A DNA stretch of 64,000 nt from Bradyrhizobium sp. (GTDB lineage: Bacteria > Pseudomonadota > Alphaproteobacteria > Rhizobiales > Xanthobacteraceae): assembly GCF_027307225.1 (NCBI RefSeq), contig NZ_DAHUXJ010000030.1, positions 1 to 64,000 on the forward strand, in the 5' to 3' direction. The stretch's first letter is position 1; every line of letters begins with the position of its first letter. The notes under the pieces are model-generated. The model was not told the origin of the DNA. It made no database searches and worked only from the letters and a program-made list of their open reading frames with translations. A program made the translations under genes and the position numbers. This document shows, in pieces, positions 35,401 through 44,544 of this stretch.

Positions 35401-35728
35401 CCAGATCACGATGAACCTGATCGGCAATTCGATCCATCTCGCCAATACCGGCGGCCAGGTGATCGTATCCACCGCGCTGACCGACTTCGGCGAGGTCGCC
35501 TTGCGCATTCGCGATACCGGCCAGGGGCTCAACGACAACGAAGTGGCGGCGGCGATGGAGCCGTTCCGCGCCCAAGCCCCGCTCGATCAATCGCAGGAGG
35601 CCGCGGTCAGCCTGTCGTTGACCAAGGCGCTGGTCGAAGCCAACCGCGCGCAGTTCAACATCAAGACCGGCGCGCGTTCCGGCACCCTGGTCGAAGTGGT
35701 GTTTTCGCGGGCGATGGCGAAGGCTTGA
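32426..35728 (+). CDS. PdhS-like PAS sensor histidine kinase
   Basis: About 1100 residues (GTG 32426; ATG 32510 is an alternative, neither has a good ribosome site). The N-terminal ~600 residues include PAS-like regions and a Pro/Ala-rich disordered linker. One PAS starts near LLDLLPTGVLIYRLDRLLYA, another at ILDTTADGILMFDAEGNISS. The kinase core has an H-box ISHDIRAPLNAIIGF (His881), SCVAMMQPRANRERIIIRTS as in PdhS/PleC kinases, an N-box LIGNSIH and G1 DTGQGL. The G2 box, normally GTGLGL, reads EAAVSLSL. No membrane segment, so cytoplasmic, as for PdhS, which controls DivK in the cell cycle. Confidence 0.82.
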   Translation: MDLPEPGGDTNDLLTLSCSAAEPDATGAMQTFELKVRGPDDSRLAVHAISALPAWLWSADGIRVLWANPVGAQVFGAANSARLAARVFGPADAHRRQVAQLAHRLPPNGAIRLERLRGFGSVLTLVTCACARLEFADGNAGILITAIEPVGRAMPLRERLLRLVEDMDEPVAAFEADGTLVAASHAAGFAGLDHLSSVGLDEARQIALNEGRAEVPFGDGQMRLVRVGNRAEVGLFAMIVAAAIPATPDDAEFEMVDWLDASSEPAAIPAQAAAETATDLHAGERLDELPRNETPNAAPPALERPSSSEAEGPTTAQPRRYPLRFMWQMDADGRFSLGSDAFTRLIGVRAAAGFGRPWQEIAEVFDLDPEGLVVKAIATRETWSGITLNWPVDDGSRLAVEMSGLPIDDTQGNFIGYRGFGVCRDPDCLARLEALRSQEFFNDPPSADMMSPEIGLALAGTWPPLPHIPDTSADSTEPAPLTAPSPETTQPTDLEAPVEPSNESQEAPEQASPNVVPFPLTEARPPVLTPVENSAFNELARQLSARLEGEGAHETAGPSEAARDAAASPPAEATPSNAAAEPPTWLAEPEPPARAESKRDRTLLDLLPTGVLIYRLDRLLYANHAFLDRMGYPSLHALEQAGGVDALYVEPGVSNASSTSDTGTPVKISSPEAPSRGAIEGRLHTIDWDNDSALALIFGGVAAIEHPAPVRPAVEPPIAEAPAPEEPSAVGHANAEELAAILDTTADGILMFDAEGNISSCNRSAEALFGYDGEELVQRNLTALFAPENESVVRNYLDSISGDGVASLLEHGREVLGRVSGGGLIPMSMTMGRTQAHGPNFFAVFRDLSELKNSESELREARRLADGAANVKADLLARISHDIRAPLNAIIGFAEVMIGERFGNLGNERYVEYMKDVRASGQRVVAVIDDLTNLSRIETGKLDLAFTNQNLNDMVESCVAMMQPRANRERIIIRTSLAQMLPPVMADGPALRQITMNLIGNSIHLANTGGQVIVSTALTDFGEVALRIRDTGQGLNDNEVAAAMEPFRAQAPLDQSQEAAVSLSLTKALVEANRAQFNIKTGARSGTLVEVVFSRAMAKA

Positions 35729-35742
35729 AGCGCGGCACACGG

Positions 35743-35769
35743 GCTTAAGCCGTCTCGGCCGGCTTAAGC
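35743..35769. terminator. Hairpin between convergent genes
   Basis: GCTTAAGCCG-tctcggc-CGGCTTAAGC, a perfect 10-bp stem in the 45-bp gap between the kinase stop and the convergent hydrolase stop. No T-tract; bidirectional terminator by position. Confidence 0.55.
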
Positions 35770-35773
35770 GGCC

Positions 35774-36544
35774 TTAAAGAACATCCGCGATCGCATCGAG
35801 GAAGGCGCGCGGCGCCTGCAATTGCGGGACGTGCGCGCAACCGGCGAGGATTTTAAGCCGCGCGTTCGGCAATAATACCGCCAGTTCATGCGACATCGGC
35901 GGCGGTGTTGCCTCGTCATGTTCGCCGACCAGCACCAGCACGGGCACTTTCACCTTCGACAACTCCGCACGAAGGTCGAGTTCGGCGAGTTGGCCACACG
36001 CGGCCTGCAGCACTTGCGGATCGGTTTTCAAAAAGGCTTCCCGGCGGTCGTGCATCAGGTCGGGATGGGCGGCCTGGAATTCCGGCGCAAACAGCCGGCG
36101 CATCGCGACGTCGGTGATCGCGGCAAGGCCCTTGGCCTTGGACGCCGCCGCCATGTTGCGGAAGGCTTCGCGTCCGGCTTCCGAGAAAGCCGCGCCGCAA
36201 TCGGCGAGAATGAGCTTGCTGGCGAGGCCGGGATGGCGGATCGCCATCTGCAGCGCGACGAAGCCGCCATAGCCGTTGCCGAGCACGATGGCCTTGCCTC
36301 CGTCGGCCGCATCCCTGACCGCGTCCGCCATCCGGTCGGCCACGGCTGCAAGCCCGCCCTCGACCGCCTTTGAGCCGCCAAAGCCCGGCAGTTCCGGCAC
36401 GATCACGCGGTGCGAGCGCATCAGCTCGGGCTCGATCGCGGCAAAACTCGCCCGGTCCGACAGCAGCGAGTGAAACAGAAACAGCGGCGCCCCCTCGCCG
36501 GACACCGCCGCATTCACCGTGCCGTTGGCAAACAATCGATCCAT
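35774..36544 (-). CDS. Alpha/beta-hydrolase-fold protein lacking the nucleophile
   Basis: 256 residues. The fold is clear: FLFHSLLSDRASF (oxyanion region), VIVPELPGFGGS, acid residue D210 (VLVGEHDEATPP) and H238 (AGCAHVPQLQAP). The nucleophile elbow reads VLGNGYGGFVAL, with Gly91 where G-x-S-x-G needs Ser. So it may be non-hydrolytic or use another mechanism. ATG 36544 follows AAGAGAG. It is divergent from a FadR-type regulator and probably regulated by it. Confidence 0.8.
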   Translation of the reverse strand: MDRLFANGTVNAAVSGEGAPLFLFHSLLSDRASFAAIEPELMRSHRVIVPELPGFGGSKAVEGGLAAVADRMADAVRDAADGGKAIVLGNGYGGFVALQMAIRHPGLASKLILADCGAAFSEAGREAFRNMAAASKAKGLAAITDVAMRRLFAPEFQAAHPDLMHDRREAFLKTDPQVLQAACGQLAELDLRAELSKVKVPVLVLVGEHDEATPPPMSHELAVLLPNARLKILAGCAHVPQLQAPRAFLDAIADVL

Positions 36545-36638
36545 GCGGAGCTCTCTTTTTGTGTTCGGGGTCTGGCGGGCCGTCGGTGGAACCGATTGAT
36601 AGAACAAAGCACACACTTTTCAAGCCAAGATTGCTTGA

Positions 36639-36652
36639 CGTGATATTTCACG
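36639..36652. promoter_or_regulatory. Candidate operator of the FadR-type regulator
   Basis: CGTGA-TATT-TCACG, a perfect 5-bp inverted repeat two bases before ATG 36654, in the 109-bp divergent gap. Position and symmetry suggest autoregulation and control of the hydrolase gene; this is inference. Confidence 0.4.
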
Positions 36653-36653
36653 A

Positions 36654-37340
36654 ATGCAAAGAAGGGCCAGAATTTCCGCGGATTTCGCCATGCTCTTGCG
36701 CGACAATGTCTACGAAAGCCTTCGTGGTGATATATTGAGTTGCCGGCTCGCGCCGGGCGACGACATGCGCGAGCAGGACTTGGCCTTGCGCTATGCGGTC
36801 AGCCGCCAGCCGGTCCGCGAGGCGCTGCTGCGGTTGGAGCGCGAGCACCTTGTTACGGTGCAGCCGCGCCAGGGCTACCGCGTCAATCCGATCTCGCTCT
36901 CGGACGCGCGCGACCTGTTGCGGTTTCGGCTGGCGCTGGAGCCGGCCTGCGTCACGGAGGCGATCGAGCACGCGCCGGACAAGACCCTCAAGGCGCTCGA
37001 CGACTACCGGCGCTTCACCGGCGATCATGAGGATTTCATCGCCTATAACCGCGCCTTTCATTCGGCGCTGGCCTACGCCTCCGGCAATCGTCGCATGGCG
37101 GGCGCCTTGTGCGACCTGATCGGACAGGCCGATCGTCTGGTGCGCGTCAGCCTCGCCAATATCCGCGATCATGATCCGACCCGGCTCGTCGGCGAACATA
37201 TTGAGTTGATCGAGGCGATGCAGCGGCGCGACCGGCGGCGCGCCTCGCACCTCATCAAAACCCACATCCGTCAAACCGAAAAACGCGTGCTGCCGGCGCT
37301 CAAGCGCAATGCGGTGATCGTCGAGGAGAAAAACACATGA
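36654..37340 (+). CDS. GntR-family regulator, FadR (FCD) subfamily
   Basis: 228 residues. Winged helix: VYESLRGDILSCRLAPGDDM, then LALRYAVSRQPVREALLRLE and LVTVQPRQGYRV. The C-terminal FCD ligand-binding domain contains FRLALEPACVTEAIE, FHSALAYASGN and EHIELIEAMQRRD with its metal-site His residues. It senses an organic acid in most relatives. The start may be ATG 36690, because ATG 36654 abuts the palindrome at 36639-36652. Its stop overlaps the aldehyde dehydrogenase start (ATGA), so it probably regulates that operon. Confidence 0.88.
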   Translation: MQRRARISADFAMLLRDNVYESLRGDILSCRLAPGDDMREQDLALRYAVSRQPVREALLRLEREHLVTVQPRQGYRVNPISLSDARDLLRFRLALEPACVTEAIEHAPDKTLKALDDYRRFTGDHEDFIAYNRAFHSALAYASGNRRMAGALCDLIGQADRLVRVSLANIRDHDPTRLVGEHIELIEAMQRRDRRRASHLIKTHIRQTEKRVLPALKRNAVIVEEKNT

Positions 37341-38866
37341 ATGTCCCAGCCAAGCCGGGCTCCGCATCGGTCGAAATCCACGGCAATTTCGTCGACGGCC
37401 GCGAGGTCGAGGCGGGCACCGGCGCGATGCTCGACGTGCGTAATCCCGCAACCGGCGAGGTGATCGCGCAGATCCCGAATTCGACCGCCGAGGATATCGA
37501 CCGCGCCATGAAAAGCGCGCGCGCGGCGTTCGAAGGCAAGGAATGGGGCGGCATGGACCTGCGCGCCCGGGCGCGCCTCGTCAACAAGCTCGCCGACGCA
37601 TTCGAGGCCAATCTGGGCGAGCTCTACAAGCTCGAAACGCTCAACAATGGCCGTCCCGTCAACGAGACGCGGGCGCAGTTGTCGCGCCTGCCGGACTTCT
37701 TCCGCTATTTTGCCGGGCTGGCGCTGGCGCGGCGCGATGCGGTGATCCCGGTCGAGGGCTCCTACCTGAACTATACCCTGCGCACGCCGATCGGCGTCGT
37801 CGCCAACTGCACGCCGTTCAACCATCCGCTGATGATCCTGTGCAAGTCGCTCGCCGCCGTGCTGGCGTCCGGCTGCGTCACCGTGGTCAAGCCATCGGAA
37901 TACACCCCGCTGACGACGTTGCGGCTGGCGAAAATCTTCAGCGAGGCTGGCCTGCCGCCGGGCGTGTTCAACATTGTCAACGGCCTCGGCCAGAGCGCCG
38001 GCAAGATGCTCGCCGAGCACGGCGATATCGACAAATTGGTGCTGACCGGCGGCACCGAAGCCGGCCGCATCGCCGGAAGTGCGGCGGCAAAGGTGTTCGC
38101 GCACCAGACCATGGAGCTTGGCGGCAAGACGCCGGTGATGGTGTTCGACGACTACGACATCGATCGCGCCGTGAACTATGCCGCGTTCGGCGCGTTCATC
38201 GGCGCCGGCCAGACCTGCATCTGCGCCTCGCGCCATCTGGTGCAGGCCTCGATCTATGACGAATTCGTCGCCAGGCTGAAGGCCAAGACCGAGACGATCC
38301 GGATCGGCGATCCCTCCGATCCCGCAACGCAGCTCGGTCCCGTCATTTCGGCGCGCCAGCGCGATCGCGTGTTGTCCTATTGCAAATTCGGCCATGAAGA
38401 TGGTGCGCGCCTCGTCGCCGGCGGCGTGGCGCCAAAAATCGCCGGCTTCGAGAATGGCTATTTCGTCGAGCCGACGGTGTTTGCGGACGTGAAGTCCGAC
38501 ATGCGCATCTTCCAGGAGGAAGTGTTCGGGCCCTTCACGTCCGTGACGCCATTCAAGGACGAGGACGAGGCGCTCCGGCTCGCCAACGATTCACCCTTTG
38601 GCCTTGCGGCTGCGATCCGCACCCGCGACGTCGCGCGCGCCCATCGCGTCGCCAGCCGCGTAAAATGCGGCATCGTCTGGATCAACGATCACCACCGGCT
38701 CGATCCGGCCTCGCCCTGGGGCGGCGTCGGCGATTCCGGTGTGGGCCGCGAATGCGGCACCGAGAGCTTCGACGACCATTTCAGCGTCAAGAGCGTGATG
38801 GTCGCAACCAACGACGCGCCGTTCGACTGGTACCGCGACACGGCCGGACAGCGCCGATTGAACTGA
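37337..38866 (+). CDS. Aldehyde dehydrogenase family protein
   Basis: 509 residues, NAD(P)-dependent. Active-site Cys294 in GAGQTCICASR, general base Glu260 in MELGGKTP, NCTPFNHPL with the oxyanion Asn, and the cofactor loop LTGGTEAGRIAG. Substrate unknown; the FCD regulator and MFS carrier in the same operon suggest degradation of an imported carboxylic or aromatic compound to an acid. The ATG overlaps the regulator stop by 4 bp. Confidence 0.92.
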   Translation: MNVPAKPGSASVEIHGNFVDGREVEAGTGAMLDVRNPATGEVIAQIPNSTAEDIDRAMKSARAAFEGKEWGGMDLRARARLVNKLADAFEANLGELYKLETLNNGRPVNETRAQLSRLPDFFRYFAGLALARRDAVIPVEGSYLNYTLRTPIGVVANCTPFNHPLMILCKSLAAVLASGCVTVVKPSEYTPLTTLRLAKIFSEAGLPPGVFNIVNGLGQSAGKMLAEHGDIDKLVLTGGTEAGRIAGSAAAKVFAHQTMELGGKTPVMVFDDYDIDRAVNYAAFGAFIGAGQTCICASRHLVQASIYDEFVARLKAKTETIRIGDPSDPATQLGPVISARQRDRVLSYCKFGHEDGARLVAGGVAPKIAGFENGYFVEPTVFADVKSDMRIFQEEVFGPFTSVTPFKDEDEALRLANDSPFGLAAAIRTRDVARAHRVASRVKCGIVWINDHHRLDPASPWGGVGDSGVGRECGTESFDDHFSVKSVMVATNDAPFDWYRDTAGQRRLN

Positions 38867-38873
38867 AGCTTGA

Positions 38874-39006
38874 CCCCTTCTCCCCGCTTGCGGGGAGAAG
38901 GTTGGGATGAGGGGGAGTCGACGTATATGCGAACTGTCGAAAATGCCCCTCACCCGGATCGCGCGAAAACGCGATCCGACCTCTCCCCGCAATGCGGGGA
39001 GAGGTG
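38874..39006. repeat. Dispersed palindromic repeats (CTCCCCGC...GCGGGGAG)
   Basis: Three hairpins between the dehydrogenase and MFS genes: CCTTCTCCCCGCttgcGGGGAGAAGG is split into stem and tetraloop; CGGATCGCG/CGCGATCCG; and CTCTCCCCGC-aat-GCGGGGAGAG. A related unit is at 42170-42335. They are repetitive rhizobial sequences; they could terminate or stabilise transcripts within the operon. Confidence 0.7.
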
Positions 39007-39041
39007 AAAGAGTAAAAGACATTTAAGAAGGGGGAAACTTC

Positions 39042-40388
39042 ATGGCTCAAGCAGTAAACGCCGGTGCGCGTCTCGACCGGCTGCCGATCTCGCCGTTTCA
39101 CTATCGCATCTTCGCCCTGATCGCCGCCGGGATGTTCTTCGATGGCTACGACCTCTATGTGGCGGGCGGCGTGCTGGCCTCGCTGATCCAGTCGAAATTT
39201 TCGACCCTGCCGCATAATCTCCAGTTCATCTCGCTGACCTTTGTCGGCATGACGATCGGCTCACTGATCACCGGCTTTGTCGGCGACAAATTCGGACGCC
39301 GCTTCACCTACCAGATCAACCTGCTGATCTTTGGCCTCGCCTCTCTGGCCGCGGCTTTCTCGCAGGACATGACCCAGCTCATCGCCTGCCGCTTTGTGCA
39401 GGGACTTGGGTTAGGGGCCGAAATCGTGGTGGGTTATTCGACCATGACCGAATTCGTCCCGCCGAAAATGCGCGGGCGCTGGCAATCGATGATGGCCTTC
39501 ATCGTGGTGGCCGGCTTCCCCATGACCTCCCTGCTCGGCTATCTCATCATCCCGAGTTTCGGCTGGCGGCCGATGTTCGTCATCGCCGGCATCGGCTCAC
39601 TGATCGTCTGGTACCTGCGCAAGAATCTGCCGGAATCGCCGCGCTGGCTCGAAGCGCAAGGCCGGCTTGAGGAGGCCGAAACGCTGATGCAGGTGATCGA
39701 GAAGGAAGCTTCAGGTGGAAAGCCGCTGCCGCCGGTCGTGATACCGCCGCCGGTCGCACAGGTCGCTGCCAGCGATCTGATCAAGCCGCCGCTGCTACAG
39801 CGCATGGTCGTCGGCTCCTGGGTGCTGATCTCGATCAACACGCTGATCTTCGGCTTCGTGATCTTCCTGCCGCAGTTCTTCCTGCGTCAGGGTCTGACGA
39901 TCACGAACTCGCTGGCCTACACGCTGGTGCTGTCGGCCGCCTCGCTGGTCGGCTGCCTGCTCGGCGCATGGTCGTCCGACGCGATCGGCCGGCGCTGGAG
40001 CATCATCGGAGCCTCGGTCGTCACCATCTTCGCCGGCTATATCTATGCCCGGTTCGACGCGGCCTCCGACCCTGCGATCGTGCTCGCCGTCGGTTTCGTG
40101 CTGGTCGTCGCGATCTACGTGCAGACCGCGATTCTCTACGGCGTCTATCCGCCGGAATTGTTTCCGACCGAGATCCGGCTTCGCGCCAACGGCATCTGCA
40201 ACTTTTTCGGCCGCGGCGCCACGGTGATCTCGCCCTTCATCGTCGGTAGCCTGATGGCGTCCTACAGGTTGCCGGGCGTGATCTGGCTGATGATCGGTCT
40301 GGTCGTGATCCAGATCCTGGTGGTGTGGGCCTGGGGCGTCGAACCGCGCAATCGCGGGCTGGAGGATGTCGCCAAGGCGAACGCGTGA
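39042..40388 (+). CDS. MFS transporter (aromatic acid/sugar:H+ symporter-like)
   Basis: 448 residues with about 12 membrane helices. MFS motif A is GDKFGRRFTYQ and is repeated as SDAIGRRWS in the second half; MFFDGYDLYVAGG near the first helix is typical of the AAHS/metabolite:H+ symporters with a membrane Asp. PELFPTEIRLRANG marks the sugar/acid branch. It probably imports the substrate processed by the aldehyde dehydrogenase and related enzymes. A good ribosome site (AAGAAGGGGGAAAC) precedes ATG 39042. Confidence 0.88.
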   Translation: MAQAVNAGARLDRLPISPFHYRIFALIAAGMFFDGYDLYVAGGVLASLIQSKFSTLPHNLQFISLTFVGMTIGSLITGFVGDKFGRRFTYQINLLIFGLASLAAAFSQDMTQLIACRFVQGLGLGAEIVVGYSTMTEFVPPKMRGRWQSMMAFIVVAGFPMTSLLGYLIIPSFGWRPMFVIAGIGSLIVWYLRKNLPESPRWLEAQGRLEEAETLMQVIEKEASGGKPLPPVVIPPPVAQVAASDLIKPPLLQRMVVGSWVLISINTLIFGFVIFLPQFFLRQGLTITNSLAYTLVLSAASLVGCLLGAWSSDAIGRRWSIIGASVVTIFAGYIYARFDAASDPAIVLAVGFVLVVAIYVQTAILYGVYPPELFPTEIRLRANGICNFFGRGATVISPFIVGSLMASYRLPGVIWLMIGLVVIQILVVWAWGVEPRNRGLEDVAKANA

Positions 40389-40401
40389 GGCACCAAGGTC
40401 G

Positions 40402-40565
40402 GTCGTCCCGGCGAACGCCGGGACCCATAATCACTGATCGAGGTTTGGACCGACCTGGAGCCCCAGCTTTGTCAACGACATGCGTCTGTGGTTATGCATG
40501 CTTGAATAGCGCTCGTGCACCGTCCCGGCTCAGCACTCACTTCGTTCGCTTGGCCGGGACGACGA
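40402..40565. repeat. Dispersed intergenic repeat (CGTCCCGGC...GCCGGGAC)
   Basis: CGTCCCGGCGAACGCCGGGAC hairpin, then about 100 bp, then GTCCCGGC...GCCGGGACGAC. This type is frequent between Bradyrhizobium genes. No coding signal. It lies between the convergent MFS and CoA-transferase genes. Confidence 0.6.
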
Positions 40566-40583
40566 TAGAGATTTGTTGTCGTC

Positions 40584-41234
<651 letters not shown>

Positions 41235-41268
41235 TGGCTCTTCTCCTATCGCGGTAGCTTTATTTTGC

Positions 41269-41337
41269 GCATGATCTTCGCGCAAACGCGACGCGTTTGT
41301 CGCGGGGAAAACCGGTTCCCACTTTTCCCGATCATGC
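41269..41337. repeat. Dispersed palindromic repeat (GCATGATC...GATCATGC)
   Basis: 69 bp with perfect ends GCATGATC and GATCATGC, inner GCAAACGCGACGCGTTTGTC palindrome and GAAAACCGGTTCCCACTTTT. Related to 30806-30880. Its end overlaps the last codons of subunit A, whose TGA stop (41334-41332) is inside the repeat. Confidence 0.8.
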
Positions 41338-42039
41338 CGCTGGCCGCGGGCGGGTGTTGCGGAATTCGATGCGCTTGTTGGCGGTGCCGACCTCGATGAT
41401 GCGCTTGACGAAGATGCCGGGCGTATGGATGTGGTCCGGATTGAGCTGGCCGGCGGGCACCAGCTGTTCGACTTCGGCCACCGTGACCTTCGCTGCGGTC
41501 GCCATCATTGGATTAAAATTCCGCGCCGTCTTGCGGTAGACCAGGTTGCCGGCGGTATCGCCCTTCCAGGCGTGGACGATGGCGAGGTCGGCGACCAAGC
41601 CGCGCTCCATCAGATATTTCTCACCGTCGAATTCCTTCACTTCCTTGCCTTCGGCGATTAGCGTGCCGACGCCGGTCTTGGTGTAGAAGGCTGGAATGCC
41701 GGCGCCGCCGGCGCGGATGCGCTCGGCGAGCGTGCCTTGCGGATTGAATTCGAGCTCGAGTTCGCCGGCGAGGAATTGCTGGGCGAACAGCTTGTTCTCG
41801 CCAACATAGGACGAGATCATCTTCTTGATCTGGTGCGTCTCGAGCAGGCGCGACAAGCCGATACCGTCGACGCCGACATTGTTGGAGACGACTGTCAGAT
41901 TTTTCACGCCGCTATCGCGGATCGCGTCCGACAAGGTCTCGGCGATGCCGCAGAGGCCGAAACCTCCGGACATGATCATCATGCCGTCCTTGAGGATGCC
42001 GTCGAGTGCCGATTTGGCGTCGGGATAAACCTTTTTCAT
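41332..42039 (-). CDS. scoA: 3-oxoacid CoA-transferase, subunit A
   Basis: 235 residues. The CoA-binding loop [13 protein letters not shown] is near residue 24, with [22 protein letters not shown] and [20 protein letters not shown] following the family. Partner of the downstream subunit B gene. The C-terminal codons ([10 protein letters not shown]) run into a dispersed repeat that supplies the stop, so the C-terminus may be slightly altered. Confidence 0.92.
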   Translation of the reverse strand: MKKVYPDAKSALDGILKDGMMIMSGGFGLCGIAETLSDAIRDSGVKNLTVVSNNVGVDGIGLSRLLETHQIKKMISSYVGENKLFAQQFLAGELELEFNPQGTLAERIRAGGAGIPAFYTKTGVGTLIAEGKEVKEFDGEKYLMERGLVADLAIVHAWKGDTAGNLVYRKTARNFNPMMATAAKVTVAEVEQLVPAGQLNPDHIHTPGIFVKRIIEVGTANKRIEFRNTRPRPAA

Positions 42040-42497
42040 GCGTTACGACCTGATGGAGGAAATGCGCTCGATGTGCGAGCCGCTGACGACTATTAGGCGA
42101 AATCTTCGCAGTGCGTCAATGAGGCCTTGGGCGGCCTCGCGCGTGGTAGGACGACGCGTTTGACGCGTAGCTTTTTCTCCCTCCCCCGCGAGCGTAAGCG
42201 AGTGGTGGGGAGGGTCGATGCGAGTGAAACGAGCATCGGGGTGGGGGTGCAGAAGAGCGCCCACCCCCGGCTCGCTCTTGCTCGCCGACGCTCCCCGCAA
42301 GCGGGGAGAGGGAGAGCCCTCCCAACGGCCTTGAAAGCGTCAAGAAAAAACAGCAAGTTGCCGCTTCTTGGAGGGGTGGCAGGCGGTGTCCTGCCCGCTT
42401 CCGCAGGCGGCGGCCCATTCGACCTCGTACCGATTTAACGCTTTCGGTTCCAACGAGGCTAACCGGATTTGGACATTTATTGGATTTTCCATTGACG
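42040..42497. repeat. Intergenic region with dispersed palindromic repeats
   Basis: Divergent gap of 458 bp between scoA and the AsmA gene. 42175-42335 holds units of the CCCTCCCCCGCGAGCG / CTCCCCGCAAGCGGGGAGAG type related to 38874-39006. No gene seen. Promoters for both neighbours must lie at the two ends. Confidence 0.55.
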
Positions 42498-44438
42498 ATG
42501 GCCCAGAGAACGAGGCGCCTCGCGATGCCGGTCGCGGCTCTGATCGGCCTGGCGGTGGTCGCGATGATCGCCTCGAGCTGGCTGCTCAACCGCGACGCCC
42601 TGCGCAAGGCGGTCGAGGCGCAGATCCGCGCCGTCACCGGGCTCGACCTGGTGGTCGCGGGCAACACCGATATCTCGGTATTCCCGGCGAGCTATGTCTC
42701 CTTCCATGACGTCGGCTTGAAGGGTGGCGCCGGCGCCGATCCCGCGCTCACCGTCGACGTGCTGACGGCGAACTTGCGGCTATTGCCGCTTTTGTTGCAG
42801 CGTTTCGAGATCGCCGACGTGATGATGCTGCGGCCGCGCATCCGGGTGGTCCGCGACATCACCGGCGACAGCAACTGGACGCCATTCGTCGGCACCATCA
42901 CCCGCACCATGAAACCCGGCGCGGAGAACCAGCTGTCGTTCTCGGAGATCCGCATCCAGGACGGCATCCTGACCTATGAGGACCCGGTTCGCCAGGTCAA
43001 CGAGAAACTTGACGACATCGACCTGTCGCTGGCGTGGCCGTCGATTTCGCGTTCCTTCGGCGCAACCGGGCAATTCGACTGGCGCGGCGAGCGCGTCGAC
43101 GGCAGCATCTCGATCGGCGATTTCCTCGCTGCGCTGTCCGGCGACCGTTCGACCGTCAAGGCGCGGCTCTCCAGCGCGCCGTTGAAACTCGCCTTTGACG
43201 GCACGGCCGCCAACAAGACCAGCCTGATGATGGACGGCACGATGACGGTCGATTCGGCCTCGTTGCGCAACGCGCTGCGATGGACCGGACAGATCCCGCC
43301 GGGCAATGGCGGGTTCGGCCGTTTCGCGCTGAAGGCCCGCGCCAATGTCGTCGGCGGCGCGATCGCGCTCACCAATGTCAATGTCGAGCTCGACGGCAAC
43401 GTTGCCGAAGGCGTGATGACCTACACCAATAACGGCCGGCAGTCGCTGCAGGCGACACTCGCCGCGGACAACCTCGACTTCACGCCCTACATCTCGACCT
43501 TTCGCCTGCTCGCGAGCGGCGCGCACGACTGGAACCGGCAGCTGTTCGATCTGAATTCGCTGTCGGCGACCGATCTCGATATCCGCCTCTCCGCGGCCAA
43601 GGTCACGATCGGCCCCTCGAAGCTCGGGCGCACGGCGATCGGCGCCAACTTGCGCAACGGCGCGCTGGCGCTAAGCGTCGGCGAGGCGCAGATCTATGGC
43701 GGCATCGCCCGCGGTTCGTTCGCGCTCGCGCGCGCCGACTCGTTCGCCGACGTGAAGGCGCAATTCCAGTTCACCGATGTCGATCTGCAGGCCTGTGCCA
43801 GCGAGCTATTCGGCTTCAGCAAGCTATCCGGCCGCGGCAATCTCGGCGTCTCGCTCTCCGCCGCCGGCTCCAGCCCGTTCGGGCTCGCGCAGTCGCTCGA
43901 CGGTACCGCGACGCTGACTGGGCATGACGGCGCCATCGCCGGGTTCAACGCCGAGCAATTGCTCAAGCGGCTCGAGCGCCGGCCGCTGTCGGGCACCGGC
44001 AATTTCCGCTCGGGCTCGACGCCGTACACCAATCTCAATGTCGCACTGAAATTCGCCGACGGCGTCGCCACGCTCGACGATGTCCAGATCGAAGGGCCGG
44101 CGCATATCACGCTGACCGGCACCGCCTCGGTCCCCCAGCGCGAATTCGACATGAAGGGCACGGCGAGCCTGATCACCGGCGATGGCAAACCCGGCTTCGA
44201 ATTGCCGTTCGTGGTGCAGGGCCCGTGGGACGATCCCCTGATCTTCCCCGATCCCGACGCCCTGCTCCGCCGTTCGCCGGCGACCGCACCGCTGCTCAAT
44301 GCGGTGAAAGATCCGAAGGCCCGCGATGCCGTACGCTCCGTGATCGAGCGGCTGACCGGCGCCAAGGTGCCGGACAGCGCGATGCCCGCCAATGCGCCGT
44401 CGGACAAGGCGCCGGCAGCGAGCGCGAAGGCGAATTGA
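42498..44438 (+). CDS. AsmA-family protein
   Basis: 646 residues. An N-terminal membrane anchor (PVAALIGLAVVAMIASSWLL) is followed by an AsmA N-terminal region (VEAQIRAVTGLDLVVAGNTD, then VSFHDVGLKG) and a long beta-rich body ending with an AsmA C-terminal domain (LSGRGNLGVSLSAAGSSPF, then LDGTATLTGHDGAIAGFNAE). Such proteins form periplasmic lipid-transfer bridges of the VPS13-like repeating beta-groove type and affect outer-membrane assembly. ATG 42498 is used; the open TTG at 42480 is less likely. Confidence 0.88.
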   Translation: MAQRTRRLAMPVAALIGLAVVAMIASSWLLNRDALRKAVEAQIRAVTGLDLVVAGNTDISVFPASYVSFHDVGLKGGAGADPALTVDVLTANLRLLPLLLQRFEIADVMMLRPRIRVVRDITGDSNWTPFVGTITRTMKPGAENQLSFSEIRIQDGILTYEDPVRQVNEKLDDIDLSLAWPSISRSFGATGQFDWRGERVDGSISIGDFLAALSGDRSTVKARLSSAPLKLAFDGTAANKTSLMMDGTMTVDSASLRNALRWTGQIPPGNGGFGRFALKARANVVGGAIALTNVNVELDGNVAEGVMTYTNNGRQSLQATLAADNLDFTPYISTFRLLASGAHDWNRQLFDLNSLSATDLDIRLSAAKVTIGPSKLGRTAIGANLRNGALALSVGEAQIYGGIARGSFALARADSFADVKAQFQFTDVDLQACASELFGFSKLSGRGNLGVSLSAAGSSPFGLAQSLDGTATLTGHDGAIAGFNAEQLLKRLERRPLSGTGNFRSGSTPYTNLNVALKFADGVATLDDVQIEGPAHITLTGTASVPQREFDMKGTASLITGDGKPGFELPFVVQGPWDDPLIFPDPDALLRRSPATAPLLNAVKDPKARDAVRSVIERLTGAKVPDSAMPANAPSDKAPAASAKAN

Positions 44439-44544
44439 GCCTTGCCGAAGAGCCCCGCCATGCGTGGGGATTTCTGACCGCCAAACCTGATCGCGGTGGA
44501 ACCCCGGCTCTTCGAGTGCGTTGGAAGCGGTCAACCGTCATCCG

